Below, piece by piece: positions 39,001-51,800 of a stretch of 64,000 nucleotides of DNA; within the stretch, counting starts at the first letter, position 1; each line of letters begins with the position of its first letter. The position numbers and the translations under genes were made by a program. The notes beneath the pieces are model-generated. The model was not told where the DNA came from. It saw only the letters and a list, made by a program, of their open reading frames with translations, and ran no database searches. Source of the DNA: Holacanthus passer (Eukaryota > Chordata > Actinopteri > Pomacanthidae); the NCBI GenBank assembly GCA_025331565.1, contig JAFREQ010000030.1, positions 496,001-560,000 of the forward strand. The letters are read 5' to 3'.

Positions 39001-42000
39001 CTTTGTGATACCAGAGGAGATAAATACCCAGTTACTTGTCAGTCTGTCTGCCTTTATTTACAGCTCTTGGATTGTTTACAAAAAGCCAGTGACAACATGA
39101 ACTGGACCAGAACTAAAAGGGAACAATGTATGATTTTATTCCTTCATCCAGACCATATGAACCAAACCACAGGCGTGACAGTGACTGAAACAAATATGCA
39201 AGTGTTTTCAGTGTGTGTTTTACATCCTGTCTTGTCCTCACCTGGAAGCTTGAGCCACTTGGGTACCTTGCCTGGGTCAGACCTACTAGGTTTAGCAGCC
39301 TGGGTGTGTGCAGACGGGTCTCGCTCGTCCTGCGTGAACCCGCCAGTGTCCTCCCTCGGCTCTGGAGGAGGCAGCAGCTCCTCGGAGCCCGCAGAGCTGG
39401 AGGGGGGAGACGGGGGCCGGAGCATGCAGCTGGGGTGGGATAAGAAAAAGGAAAAAAAAAATGGTTGAAATCTTTTTAAAAAAATGTGTCACCAGAAAAG
39501 ATGCTTTGGAGAAAGCAGCTTGTTTTTTGGTTTTCTTGAGAAATTACTGTTCAAACTTTTAAAAGCAGCATAGTTTTGCATGTGGATCTGTGCCAGAAGT
39601 TAAATAACTGAGGGTGATGAAGATCAAAAACAGAGGAGGAGTGATGACCTTGTTTAAGAAGCAAAGGGACAACAGGTGGGGGTCACTTTTGGGAAACGGG
39701 CTCTATCTTTAGAAGGACTGGAAAATGGTTTGTGTTGTGTGTGTGTGTGTGTGTGTGTACTGTATGTTTGTGTGTGTGCGTGGAGGAAATGAGGGCACAT
39801 GGGGGCACCTGCTGTTTAGGCAGAACCTCAAAGGGATTCCAATGATGACAGCTTTGTGACAGGAAAATAGGCTGGGTGCCGCAGGATATAAGTGCATATA
39901 CACACCCAAACGCACGCATGGCCAGGCAAACATTTAAACACACACACACACAACACACATACCTTGCAATGGACTCATTGGCTTGCGTGGCTGAGACAGA
40001 GGATTCAAGCAGTTCCCTCTTTATGTAAAAATCTGTGGAGGAAACACACACAGAGTCACACAATGTAAACTATTGTTTTGCTATATTACATTCCTCAGTA
40101 ATACACCACTAGCTATTCAAAATCAGCATATGAAAGAACCAAAAAGACAAAAACCTGTCTTAATGTCAGAGCCGAAATAGACCAGTGCACCAGGAAACAG
40201 GTCGGCCTGCAGATGAAGAGAGAGAGGCAGAGAGTAGGAGAAGTGAACAGAAGCCATCAAAATGTTTGGCACACAAGTCAATTTCTGCAAAACATGGAAA
40301 AATCTAAACAAAACTGCCTCCAGCTACACGCAAACCAAATGCTGCCACCACATCCAAGCCAAAGTCAAGTTCATTTTTGAAGATGATTCATTGCTCGGGG
40401 ATCTGAACCAGTAACCGTGGTTCTTTGAAGCAGACCACAAAATGAGCTCCAATCAAATGGTTAGTGAAAACACTTTCACCCCTGAAGCACAACACTCCTC
40501 TCTGGTGAACGTCTTAATGGTTATAATGGACCGGTGGCAGGCAGGCATTATCAACCGTACAATTATGAGGTAGAGACGCAGCCAGACAGGCAGGCAGGCG
40601 AGCAGGGCACCTGTCTGTGACTCTAATAGAAAGTAGACAAACAAAACACAGTGTACTACTCATGTGCACATTCACAGAAACACAGGCGCAACACAGGAGA
40701 ACATGGACCCAGAAACACAAAGTAATGATGGAGTGGTGAAATCTCTGTCAGCTGGTGGTCATCATGTGGCCAAAAACCACTGACGGCCACAAACCTCATT
40801 TTTATTCTTCAGAGAAATACTATGAGTAATTTCTGCTTTTAGCCTCTTTCTTCCTCTGAATAATATCCTCAAATGTCTAACTATGTTCAGATGAATATGA
40901 TTATGTGTGTTATAAATTACATATTAAATATAAGTAAACCAAATGCTGACTTAATTCTTCATACTAAGCCTAGAAGTAGTAGGTGGAAGTTGTTCTTTAT
41001 CAACATTAATTGGTTTTTCCATCTCACAAACAAAAACAATGAAAGCGGTAAAGGTTAATGTCAAAGTGATCCTACTATGAACGTTCATACATTCCACAGG
41101 AGAGATGACATTTACGCACAGAAAGACGAGGGTGAAAAATACAGGCTTAAATGGAATCATTACTGTCACATAACAGACACGCTTTAATGCATTTTACCAC
41201 GTTTCTTATTTCTCCCTTTTGTTTCAACACTGAGAGGCGTCTGTGCCTAAATCCTTTGATATTGTGTGCCTTGAATATGTTCTTTATCCTCCCCATGATA
41301 TGTTTTTAATAACCTTGTTTGTGTATTTCGCTTTTATTGTGCTTTTGCATGTGATCTCCATTTATCTCATAATCCAATAACCCCCTTATATGTGGAGTCA
41401 TTATTGAAACAATAATCTCATCTAGTGCTACAATGACTGACTGATGAACACAACTATTTCTTAATCATCAAGCCTTTAAATAATTTATAAAACAAAAATG
41501 AAAATCAAACGATTGTTCCAGCTTCTCAGATCTGTTGCTTTTTTATCTCTATCCTCTGACATTTTATAGACTAAAATATTCTTGCATGTATTATTATTAT
41601 TATTATTCATCAATCTTTTCTCACTTTTAAAGATCCATTTAACAAGATTCTGGTTTCAAAACCAGTTTGAAACATTAAAAAGTGTTCTATCTAATCTACC
41701 ATTTCAGCTGACTAGAAATGAGAAGCTGCTTTTGTCCAATTCTTTCTGAAATCAAGGACACTTTGTTTAAAAAATTACAAAGAACTTTCATGGTAAGTCT
41801 GCAACATTTATCACTGTAAACTACATATGTGCCATGTGAAAATGAACATTTTGTCAGGTGTAACAATAACAAAGGAGGAGTCAACTGATTGTAGCTTTTA
41901 CCTACACTGTTGTTTTACACTGTTGTTTCAAATCAACAGTGTAACTGTTCACTGTTCAACTGATCAGCAGTTGATTTAGATAGCATGGCAGATTTACCCT

Positions 42001-42777
42001 CCACTACAACCCATCTTACAAACACCGTCCTTTCTCTCTCTGCCCCCCCGCCCCTCGCTAGCTGGTGGCTAAATTGGGACACACTGGCCTAATTGCTATT
42101 ATGGCAGCCCTGAGCAGGAAACAATGTGTTACAGTGAAACAACGGGCATTCCTGCTATCCTGCTCCCTCTGGCAGTGGCACTTCCATTTGGGATGAGACA
42201 GGGGACAAGACCTGTGTGTGTGTGTGTGAGTGAGAGAGAGAGAGAGAGAGATAGAGTGTAAAAAAAAACATATGAGAGAGGCATGGAGTGAGGAAGAACG
42301 GATCCTGATGGAAGACAGAGGGAGAGACGGATGAGGGAGGGGACGCCTAGTATCAAAGGGCTTCTGGGTTGGGAAACATTCCTTTCATGACATGACACAA
42401 AGTGATTAAAGTGTGTGTCTGTGTGTATGTGTGTGTGTGTGTGAGAGAGAGAGAGCGAGAGAGACAGTGTACATATGCGTGTGCACTCGTGTCTATGTGA
42501 CATGACAAAAAAAGATTAAAGATTCCTTGTGTGTGTGTGTGTAAGATTGATGTATAGACAGGGAAACAGAGCCAGACAGTGTGAGTGAGTGAGTGAGTGT
42601 GTGTGAGAGACATGACACCAAGGGTATTAAAGATTTTGTTTTTGTGCACTTTAGCGCTCTTAAGTCCCTAATGGATAGAGACATGGGGTGCAGGGAGGGG
42701 GGGTGAGGCACAAGAGAGGGTTGGACAGAGGGACAGGAGTGGTGGTGGTGGAAGTGGAGATGGGGGGTGAAAGGAAA

Positions 42778-42817
<40 letters not shown>

Positions 42818-45800
42818 TGGAGTTGGGGTACAGGAGAGGGACATGTGGTGATAAACAGGCAGGGAGAGTTCAGGAAGGGACAAAAAGATGAAGAACAAAG
42901 AGAGACGAGCGACTTGCATCGGAACATCAGATTTGATTCAGAGAGATCATGGTACCAAAAGGGCACACACACACGCACATTTGCTTTTGAGGATCATTAT
43001 CTTTTGCAGCAGTCCCTCTGAGGAGCTGAATCTTGTTCATCATCACAACAGGATATCACTTCAAACTACTTTCTCTTCCTCCCATTCGTTCCCCCGCTTC
43101 TTCTTTCGTCGACTTAAAGTCGAGTCAAAGGGTCAAAAGAGAAAACAGGAGGGTGACGAAAATGTTCTAAAATAATTTATCTAAAAATTGAAGAACAAGG
43201 AGTCAGTGAGGGCGTCTGGGTACAAACTGGGGACAACTTTTTGTTTTTCATTTGTATCTCTTTACTCTCGACTGTTTCATTGTTCGAATAGTTCTGAACT
43301 CTGAAGGCAACAAAGCATCAAGGCTGCCCATTGCTCTTTGTATGTATGTATGTATGTGTGTGTGTGTGTGTGTCAAGATCAAAGCGAGGCCTGTATTAAC
43401 CCCATGTGCCAGTCTGGGAAAAATCAAGCCCAGCTGGGGTCAAGGACAGTGGAGAGGGGGGAACAAGTGTGAGAGTGTGTAGGAGCGAGAGAAGAGGAGG
43501 AGAACGGGAATGTGGTGGGGCTTTGAAGAGGAGAGAGGGACCAGCCAGTACATTTTACAGTCAGTCTGTGTGTGTGTGTGTGCGTGCATGCATGCGTGCG
43601 TGTGTTTAGATAGTTTCAAAGATGTGAAGCCAGAGTTTTGTAGTTGTTGTTTTCTGGAGTTTGACTGTGATGTGGTTTGTTGGCGTCAGATCATTCTGTT
43701 TATTGTCTTGGTTTAAAGAAGTGTTGCTTAAAGACTTGAATGGCAGCGTGAAAGATCTTACCTGAAACAGTGTAGCTGAAGGGTCACTCAGAATGGTTTT
43801 TGGGGGGGTTATGACTGCAAGAAGGTTTAGAAGGGGAGAAATTAGAAAGACGGGGCATAAAACTAAACCTAATGTGGCTCTGTATGTGGGGCTTTTAACA
43901 TCCAATGCTGGGGCACTGGCTGTAAAATAAACAAACAAAAGAGATGATTCCTATTTAATGCAACATTTTTTTTTAGTTTTGGTCATCATTTGTATCGATT
44001 ATGATAACCAAATGTATTGCTGAGATTTGGGAATGCAGCATTATCACTAAAAAGAAGAAACCTAAGCGGTCAGATGATGAGATGGGCTTTAAAGAAACCT
44101 TTAAAGAGAGAAATAGGTTTAGATAATCTTGACTTGTTTGCACTCTGTGTGATTGTTTGACCGCCCCTGTTTCTTGCCCTGTTGAACTGCATCATAGTGA
44201 TTTCACCATGTTCGCAGATCTCAGCAGTTGCTTTTGATGACTAAACTGATAAAATGAGCGATATTTGCTAATCACAGATGTAATGGTACTAGTGTATATG
44301 TTGGCCCATAAGTAAGAAGAAATGAAAGCACTGAAAAGTTTTCCCAAAGCTGATGTAAAACCTACAAAAGTAACAAAGACCTTGTAATAAGCTGAAATGA
44401 TTTGAGATATTATATAAGTGTGAATGCACGTATGGTTTCATAACAACATCAAACATTCACAAAGGAGCAACGGGGTAGATTTCTTTTATACTTGACATTG
44501 TGATTAATTAGTGGGAAAATTAAATGACACTTACACAGGTAGAAACTGAGCTGAGGATCCTCCAAGTGACTCTTCACAAAATGCCTCACAGCACCAACTG
44601 GACACAGAACAAAATACAGAACAACTACATCAGTCACTGTGTGGAGTATAACTCATTTTTCAGATGGAATTTCCCTCAGAATTGTTGTTCTGCTGGTTGT
44701 CGTGTTGCTGTTGGGGCTGAGGTGGATCTAATCCTTGGAATTACAGACCTGTCTCATTCTGTCACTCTGGTGTGGCTACAGTCATAAATGTGGTGAGGGA
44801 GCCGCAAGTAGCTTTAACATTGCAGCCATACCTGTGGCTAGCCAGCTGAAATGAACACTCCACACACACACACACACACATATAGACATACATGCACGCA
44901 CGCGCACGCACGCACACACACACCTGTCTCCAAGGGCCTGAAGAAGCCTTGTAGAACATGTCTGTCTGGAAACTGGACCCTCAGGACCACCTGGAGACAC
45001 ACAGTGGCAGTGGGTTTTTCCCAAAGTCTGTATATTTCATCCAAACATTTAAAACCAAGATCTTTATGCGTCTGTCACTCCTGCTCACTTTGGGATATCT
45101 CTCCATCTTCTCCTTCATCTGTGCTTCTCTCAGAGATTTAGTCATCAGCGGGGCCTCCTCCAATAACTTCCTGGAGGAACGAGGGAGAAAAAGACATGAC
45201 ACGGTTGTAATGAAACAAGCTGTGAAATAAAAAGCTGAATGTGGGAGTCGACAATGGGAAAGATGAACAGGAAAGGTTTCATCCTCTCCCCCGACTCGTG
45301 TGTGGCCGTGCAGGCGTGTGTGTGCGTGCGTGCGTCAGAGGCACGAGACGAATTGCTGTGGCGTTGGCTTAATTCCACCCTTGGTAATTGCAGTCATTGA
45401 CACGGTAGTAGTGCAGCCACGAGGCAGCCGGCTAAGTCAGTGTAGACGGAGATTAAAGGAAGTACGCGGTGTGGTCTCAACCTGACGGTGTTTGGTCGAT
45501 GGCTGGAAGATAAACGTCTACACAGAATGGGCTCACTAATTGCTCCCTGGATGCCATATTTAGAAGCCTTTTGTAGTGTGCGTTGTGTCTTATAAATGAG
45601 AACATGTTTACAAACACACACAATGTCCCAGCAGCTGTGGTCTGCAGCGGCCACATCCAGAGAGCACTGAGTAAACTCGTCCGCATCTGTTTTGAAGAAA
45701 TGCTTGTAAATAAATAAAAACTTCAAACTCATAATAAATAAAAAAAAAAAACTTCAAAACGCACACAGTGATGCCGAGCATTCTCCCTGCCTATGGCCTC

Positions 45801-48800
45801 TCATCATTGCTATGGTATTCTGCAATTAAGGGTTATACATCGACAAAACACCGCAGGACCAAATGCCAAACTGACTAATTATCCGTTAGAAACAGTGCAG
45901 GAACACATCTGATCCAGACGTGTTTCTGCAGCAACAAGGTATTTATACTAAATATCACACGCAGCCCTCTGACCTGCAAGTCACTCAACCACTTCCATTC
46001 ACTTCCTCCTCTCACCTCTCGCTCTTCAGCTGGGCGAAGCGTTTGCGCACGTCATCCACCGTCACTTCAAAGAACTCGTCCGGCAGACTCTCGTGGTCGT
46101 CAGAGTGATGGTACATCGAGTCCAGGTGGTAGATGAGAGGCTCCCTCTCCACTGGCTGCAGAAAGAGACAGAGTAAGTGAAAGGTTGGAAACATAAAAAT
46201 GTTGTGTCCTTAGACTCATTCAAGGTGAAAACCACAACAAGGAAAGCTGGTAAACTGAAATAAACAGGTTAAAGGTGAGAAACCTCTAAATGGAAACAAA
46301 TGGGTTTACCTCTAAGAACTCCTCCCCCTGCTCCATGTCCTCATCTGGCTGGTTGGTAGCGCTTTGATGCTGTGAAAGGAAAAGAAAAGGCTACAAATTA
46401 TACTCAATTACTTGTGGAGAAAAAAACTTTAGGTAACCATTGTTTCTAAGGTCAAGAATCAACTTTAATCTCTCGCTCAATGTTGTCTAATCTAAAGCAT
46501 CTTCTGTGTTTTAGCTAAAAAATGCTAATTTGACAACTAAAGGCTAAGACCAAGTTTTGTCTGAGTTTTGTGCATATTTGAGTTTGAGTTATTCTTCTAA
46601 CAGTTGGAAAAAAAAACAATCACAACACAAGGTCATATTTGTAGCTGTTCTGTAGCTTTCAATAAGATCAGCATATTTTAAGCCAACTTGGACAAGAAGT
46701 CCTTAAAGTGCTGAAAAAATGGAAATGCAAACATCCACAATGTTATGACAACAGGGTAAATTGAGAAAGATTTAGAAACCCTATAATAAGATATCAGGAC
46801 TTGCACTTCTTGTAGTGATTTGACTCACCTTGGTGTTGGAACCGTGGCTAGATTTGGCTTTTTTGGCTTTGGGTGATTCTACTGCAGCAGTCCAAGCAGA
46901 GAGAGATGAGGACGATGAGGATGAAGATAGTGAGCGTGGCAGTGCACCTCCCCCGGGACCACCGAGGCGCTGACCACCTCCAGAGAAGGGAATGAAGGGA
47001 GCCAAGGGAGCAGAAGAGGAGGAAGGAGATGGGTGAGCGTTCAGTCCTGATGGCCCTGCTTTCTCGCCATCCTCCTCTGGCATTCCTCTCTCAACGGGAG
47101 GAAGCTTTGGCCGGACAGCATCCTGGGAGTTGGGAATCTCTTCCTGCTGAACAGGAAGTGTGTTTGTGGTAGAGGCGGGAGGTGGCGCAGGGTGGGTTTC
47201 CATTGGCCTGTGGGGGACTGAATTGTTAATTGGCACCTGTGTTGTTGACGTCTCCGGTTGTGACGGAGCAGGGTCGGGCTGAGATGGCGGGCTAGGTGTG
47301 GTTGGCATAGGAGCTGTTTCAGTGGCTTCCCTGCCATCTTCCTCTCCCTGTGCTTTGTTGCTTTTGACTAAAAACCTGAAATAGAAATGGAAACAACAGC
47401 TTCAACAACATCATGAAGCTTAAATTCTTTAAATTTTACATTGTTTTATGCTTGTCAATGCTGTTTGTCCACATTAAATATTAAATCAGCTTGAACACAA
47501 GCAGCCTACCTGACAATGGCACTTCCTCCTGTAAGACCCAGAGACTTCAGAGTGGCCTTCTTGAGTGCTTCTTCCCCACTCACCTACACACACACACAGC
47601 TTTGTTACCATAAAAACCACTTTCATCTCTTGAAAAAGGGAGAGTTAAAGGAACACTGCATACCTCGTCTCTCATGTAAACACACACAGGGGTGGATCCT
47701 GATCCAGACAGCTCCGACACACTGGAATCAGGTGGTGACGACAGCAAAGCAGACATTAAAAATTATGGGTGAAGGATTCTGATTTGTCACAAAACACAGA
47801 AGTGACTTTCCCTTTTTCAAGGAAATCAGCTCTGTGATTTTACAATAAAACCTCATGCAATGCGGTGGCACGCTGTCTGCATGTGTAAACCATGTGTGCA
47901 CAATCCCGTGTAGAAACTAATTGAACCATAAATGTTTTACAATTGTTCCCCTCAATTCTGACAATCAAAGCTTCCCCCTCCGCTTCACTACATTCCTAGA
48001 GCTTTTACTCTGGTGTGGAGCTAATATTCATTTCATGGAAGCGTAACTTCCCTGGCAAAGGATCAGGCTATGGAGTGATGTCATTTAATAGAGATGAGAT
48101 GAGGGCTGGACGGATGCACGAGCACCTGGGACCGCACAGCTGGAACTACTGAGTAACAGCTGCGTGTGTTTGAATGAGTAGTGGTGATGTGTGGGAAAGC
48201 CTAAACCACAGTAGAGGATGGATGAGGAGAATGGATGTGTTGGCCTGAGTTCACTCCTACACAATGGTCACCTTCACTTTTTGGCCTGCTGCAGAGTAAA
48301 AGCAAAAACACACACACCCAAAACATTCGTCATCCATACTTGTGAGGACCATCTTGAGCATCTTACTGGAAATATGTGAGATTGTTATTTAATACAATAA
48401 GGCAAATGTATGAAAAAACACATAAAATAAGCAAACTGTGTTCCTCTGTTATGCATTAAGAGACCAAACTCCACATACCAAACATATATCTAAACAAATC
48501 ATCGTCATCAATCATTTACAGCTTGCTTAAAAACAATTAATTTGGACTAATCAATCAACATGGACAGGAAATCGGTAACATGACAGCATTATATCATTAC
48601 TATACAATTCATCTGAATAGAGTGGTGAAAAGATATTTCAGGCACCCCTGATTCTGGAAGTAAACCACCTCCATAGACAATGGCAAGTGACTCACAGGAA
48701 CATTTCTACGATTTGGATAAAACCATGAAACGAGAAATTATTCTACAACTCCCAAGCTGCATTTTGGTGAGAAACATCCAGTCACTGAGTTTAAAATCGT

Positions 48801-51800
48801 GTGCTGTGCGCCATAAACAACAGGCTGAAGCCAAAGATCACAGTAGTGAGAAAACTGGTTTCACAAACTGCAGGTCAAATAAATTCACTTTTGAATTCTG
48901 TTTCAGCTTTGGGTGAATCCAGAAACTATGGCACTCTATGTCACTAAAGTGTTTTGAATTCACTGCTGCTCCAATTGCAATTGGCACCACTGACTGCCTT
49001 CTTCACCACAGCAATGGCAACCAAAGCTCATGGGTATTGTAGTATTTAGAGCAGTACACAATGCCAAACTAATGGAGAAAACATGGTTTCTCAGAAAAGT
49101 TGAAACACTTAAAGCTAATGGCCAACATTACCCACATGATTTCTGTGTTTCTGTGTTAAGTCACATTGAAAATATTGTTTAAAGATACGTTTAAAATTGG
49201 AACAGAGAATGGGGAAAGAGAACTTTGAACAATTAATAGATCCTCAACTCAATGCATAACCACAATTTAATTCTAACCTCAACCCTAAAACCAAGTCCAA
49301 ACCTTTGAACAGCCCTGTGAAGAAGTGAGAACTGGAAAAAACGTCTTCACTTTCCAAAAATGTCCTCAAATTGGTTCTGTTTGGTCCTCACAACGACAGA
49401 TGTACAAGGACACACCCACGCACATAAACTTTGCACATGTGTACATACTCATACACACACCTGATCTGGGGGAAATGTGTGAGCAATTCCCAAAGATTCT
49501 GTCCACACGAGAAGGAACCCTGGAGCCGAGAGCCGTCCTCCATCTGCAGTGCAATCCGCACCTGAGGAACAGGAAACCACAGGAACACACAACTATAGTT
49601 TAAACATATGTCAAAGACCACAAACAGACTTTACACACTGACCAGTGTGAGGATCAACAGCGGGTCTAAATGATCAACATCCATCCATCCACACCTCATG
49701 AGCTGCATGTCTAACCTCACAATACATAAAATATGCATGGTCTATAGGTGGTAAGGAGATCAATTTAAAGGATTGCTAGTGTTTTTCTTTTGTGGCAGTT
49801 TTTGCATTTCTTATGATAAAAACTAGTGACAAAGATGTGACAGATGTGACAAAGGACTCTTACTTATTTGATCCAAAATTACATCAAAATCCTCAGCCAC
49901 CAGGATAAAAGACCTTTCTTGAATTTTTGTTCTTTCTTATGAAGTACTTGCGTGGACTTACATCAAAATGCTATTTGATTTTAACAATTTAAAAGAAGTA
50001 AACCACAAAAAAATTGAACCATGCATGAATACTCAGCAAGCATAATAAACCCTTTTAAGTGTCCCACTCACAAATTATTTCACAATTTTACATTCTTTAA
50101 ACACTATAAAATACAAGTTAAAAATAGGTGGAAGCAAATCATATCTTTATCTGAAACCTTTCAAGTTGTAGAAATGTGTCACAAATAGTGATGAGAATTA
50201 AGAACTGGGTCAAGTTGAGAACTTGTTCCAAAATATCCAATGCATTGGAATTGAATGCCTCCAAGCTCATCAATTCCTTTTATCAATGCCAGCATGTTTT
50301 TTGACAGCTGCACATTGCAAAACAATGTTGTCAAACTCATGCATCTGATCTGCAATAAGAAGGACTGAAGGAGGCAGAGAGGAAGAAACCCAAAGTGTGG
50401 CTTCATTTCACAAAGTGAGATGACAGCAGTGCTAGTTGTAGTGTCTGTGATAGTGATCATTTCAAGTCAGGTTGGAAACACCAGCAATATGCTGAAACAT
50501 CTTTCTGTCGAAAATGGGCTTAAATTCCAGGAATGCCATGAATCTGCCACTGCTTCCCAACCAAGCAACATGTCTGTTACAAAGGGTAAAAATGTCATAA
50601 CAACATTAACAACATGCAAGCAAATCTGTATGCTTTTCTCATTTTGTCCATTTCAGATGATGACAGACAGATTGTTGTTACAGCTAGCTCTCAGGCTACA
50701 GCCAGGAACCAATAAGAGAATCAATAAAGAATCAGACTGAAAATCAGAATCAATATTGTCATTGGTATCAATAAAATCTTATGAATTCCCATCTATAGTG
50801 GCAAAAGGTGACCTTAAATGCAGGAAGGAAGCTCACTGTACTAAATATCAAAACGCCCTAGGTGGCCATTTGTAAGTCCTTGGCTCTACAGTCTTGAGCC
50901 ATTTTGCATGTAGAAAACTCTTTGATAATCAAACTTGATTAAGCTGCACATGTGGGCCCACCTCAGTCTGGAAATGAGTAACACCAGGCATCGGTGCGAG
51001 TCTCTGTTGTTCTTTCTCTCTGACTCATTCTACGAGTTGTTTATGTTTACTGAACAACCATGTTGTCCAGCACAGAAAGCATGCTGCACATCAGCACACC
51101 GGGAGAGATGAAAAGAGCACGTTGGCTGTCAAACACGAAACACTCTCACACACCAGTCTGGCTGAGATAGAGGTCGGGAGAACCTGTCTGTGTGTGTGTG
51201 TGTCTGTGTGTGTGTGTGTGTGTGTGGTACAAGACTGGGTGTGTGTGAGTATATAAAATCTGTGAGGTATCAACAGTCAACCATGCATCAAATGAACAAG
51301 AACAACAGATCAAACCCAGCCGTGATTTTACTGCTTAAAGCATGATGCCATGATGTCATAGGAAACTACAGCTAAGCTACAACAAAGTGGATTTTTGGAT
51401 ACAGATCAGACCGGGGAGAACACAGGAACACAGACAGAGAATTTATGAATTTCCAGGTACTGACAATAAAAACCCACATATATAGTTGACCATAATATCA
51501 AAGTAACAATGATACTGCAATATGAAAAATCACAGACAATATGTGGAAAAAAAATCTCATATCATCTGTGATTTTTTTTTCCCCCCCCAAACATAATTAT
51601 GGGTGGAACAACCCTTAATTTGGTTTCATGTGATACAACACTGATAATCTGGCACCTGTATCACTATATTTTGTGTTGTCTTATTGAAGCAGGCATTTCC
51701 TTTCTTTCCGGTAGGTATTTCCTCTTTGAACTGTTTTTTGTCTTTCGCCAGTTTAGGGATGTCTGATCATGGCACATGTGTCCATGTGATTGTGTGGCTC

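Noticed and set aside
39144..39425. Read-through C-terminus of aspscr1 past 39242
   Set aside because: It ignores a consensus donor and adds residues with no similarity to TUG, while a matching basic tail exists at 36060-36070. Kept only as an alternative.
42353..42978. Overlapping minus-strand frames of 98-161 codons
   Set aside because: They consist of Ser-Leu and His-Thr runs from GA and GT microsatellites inside an aspscr1 intron.
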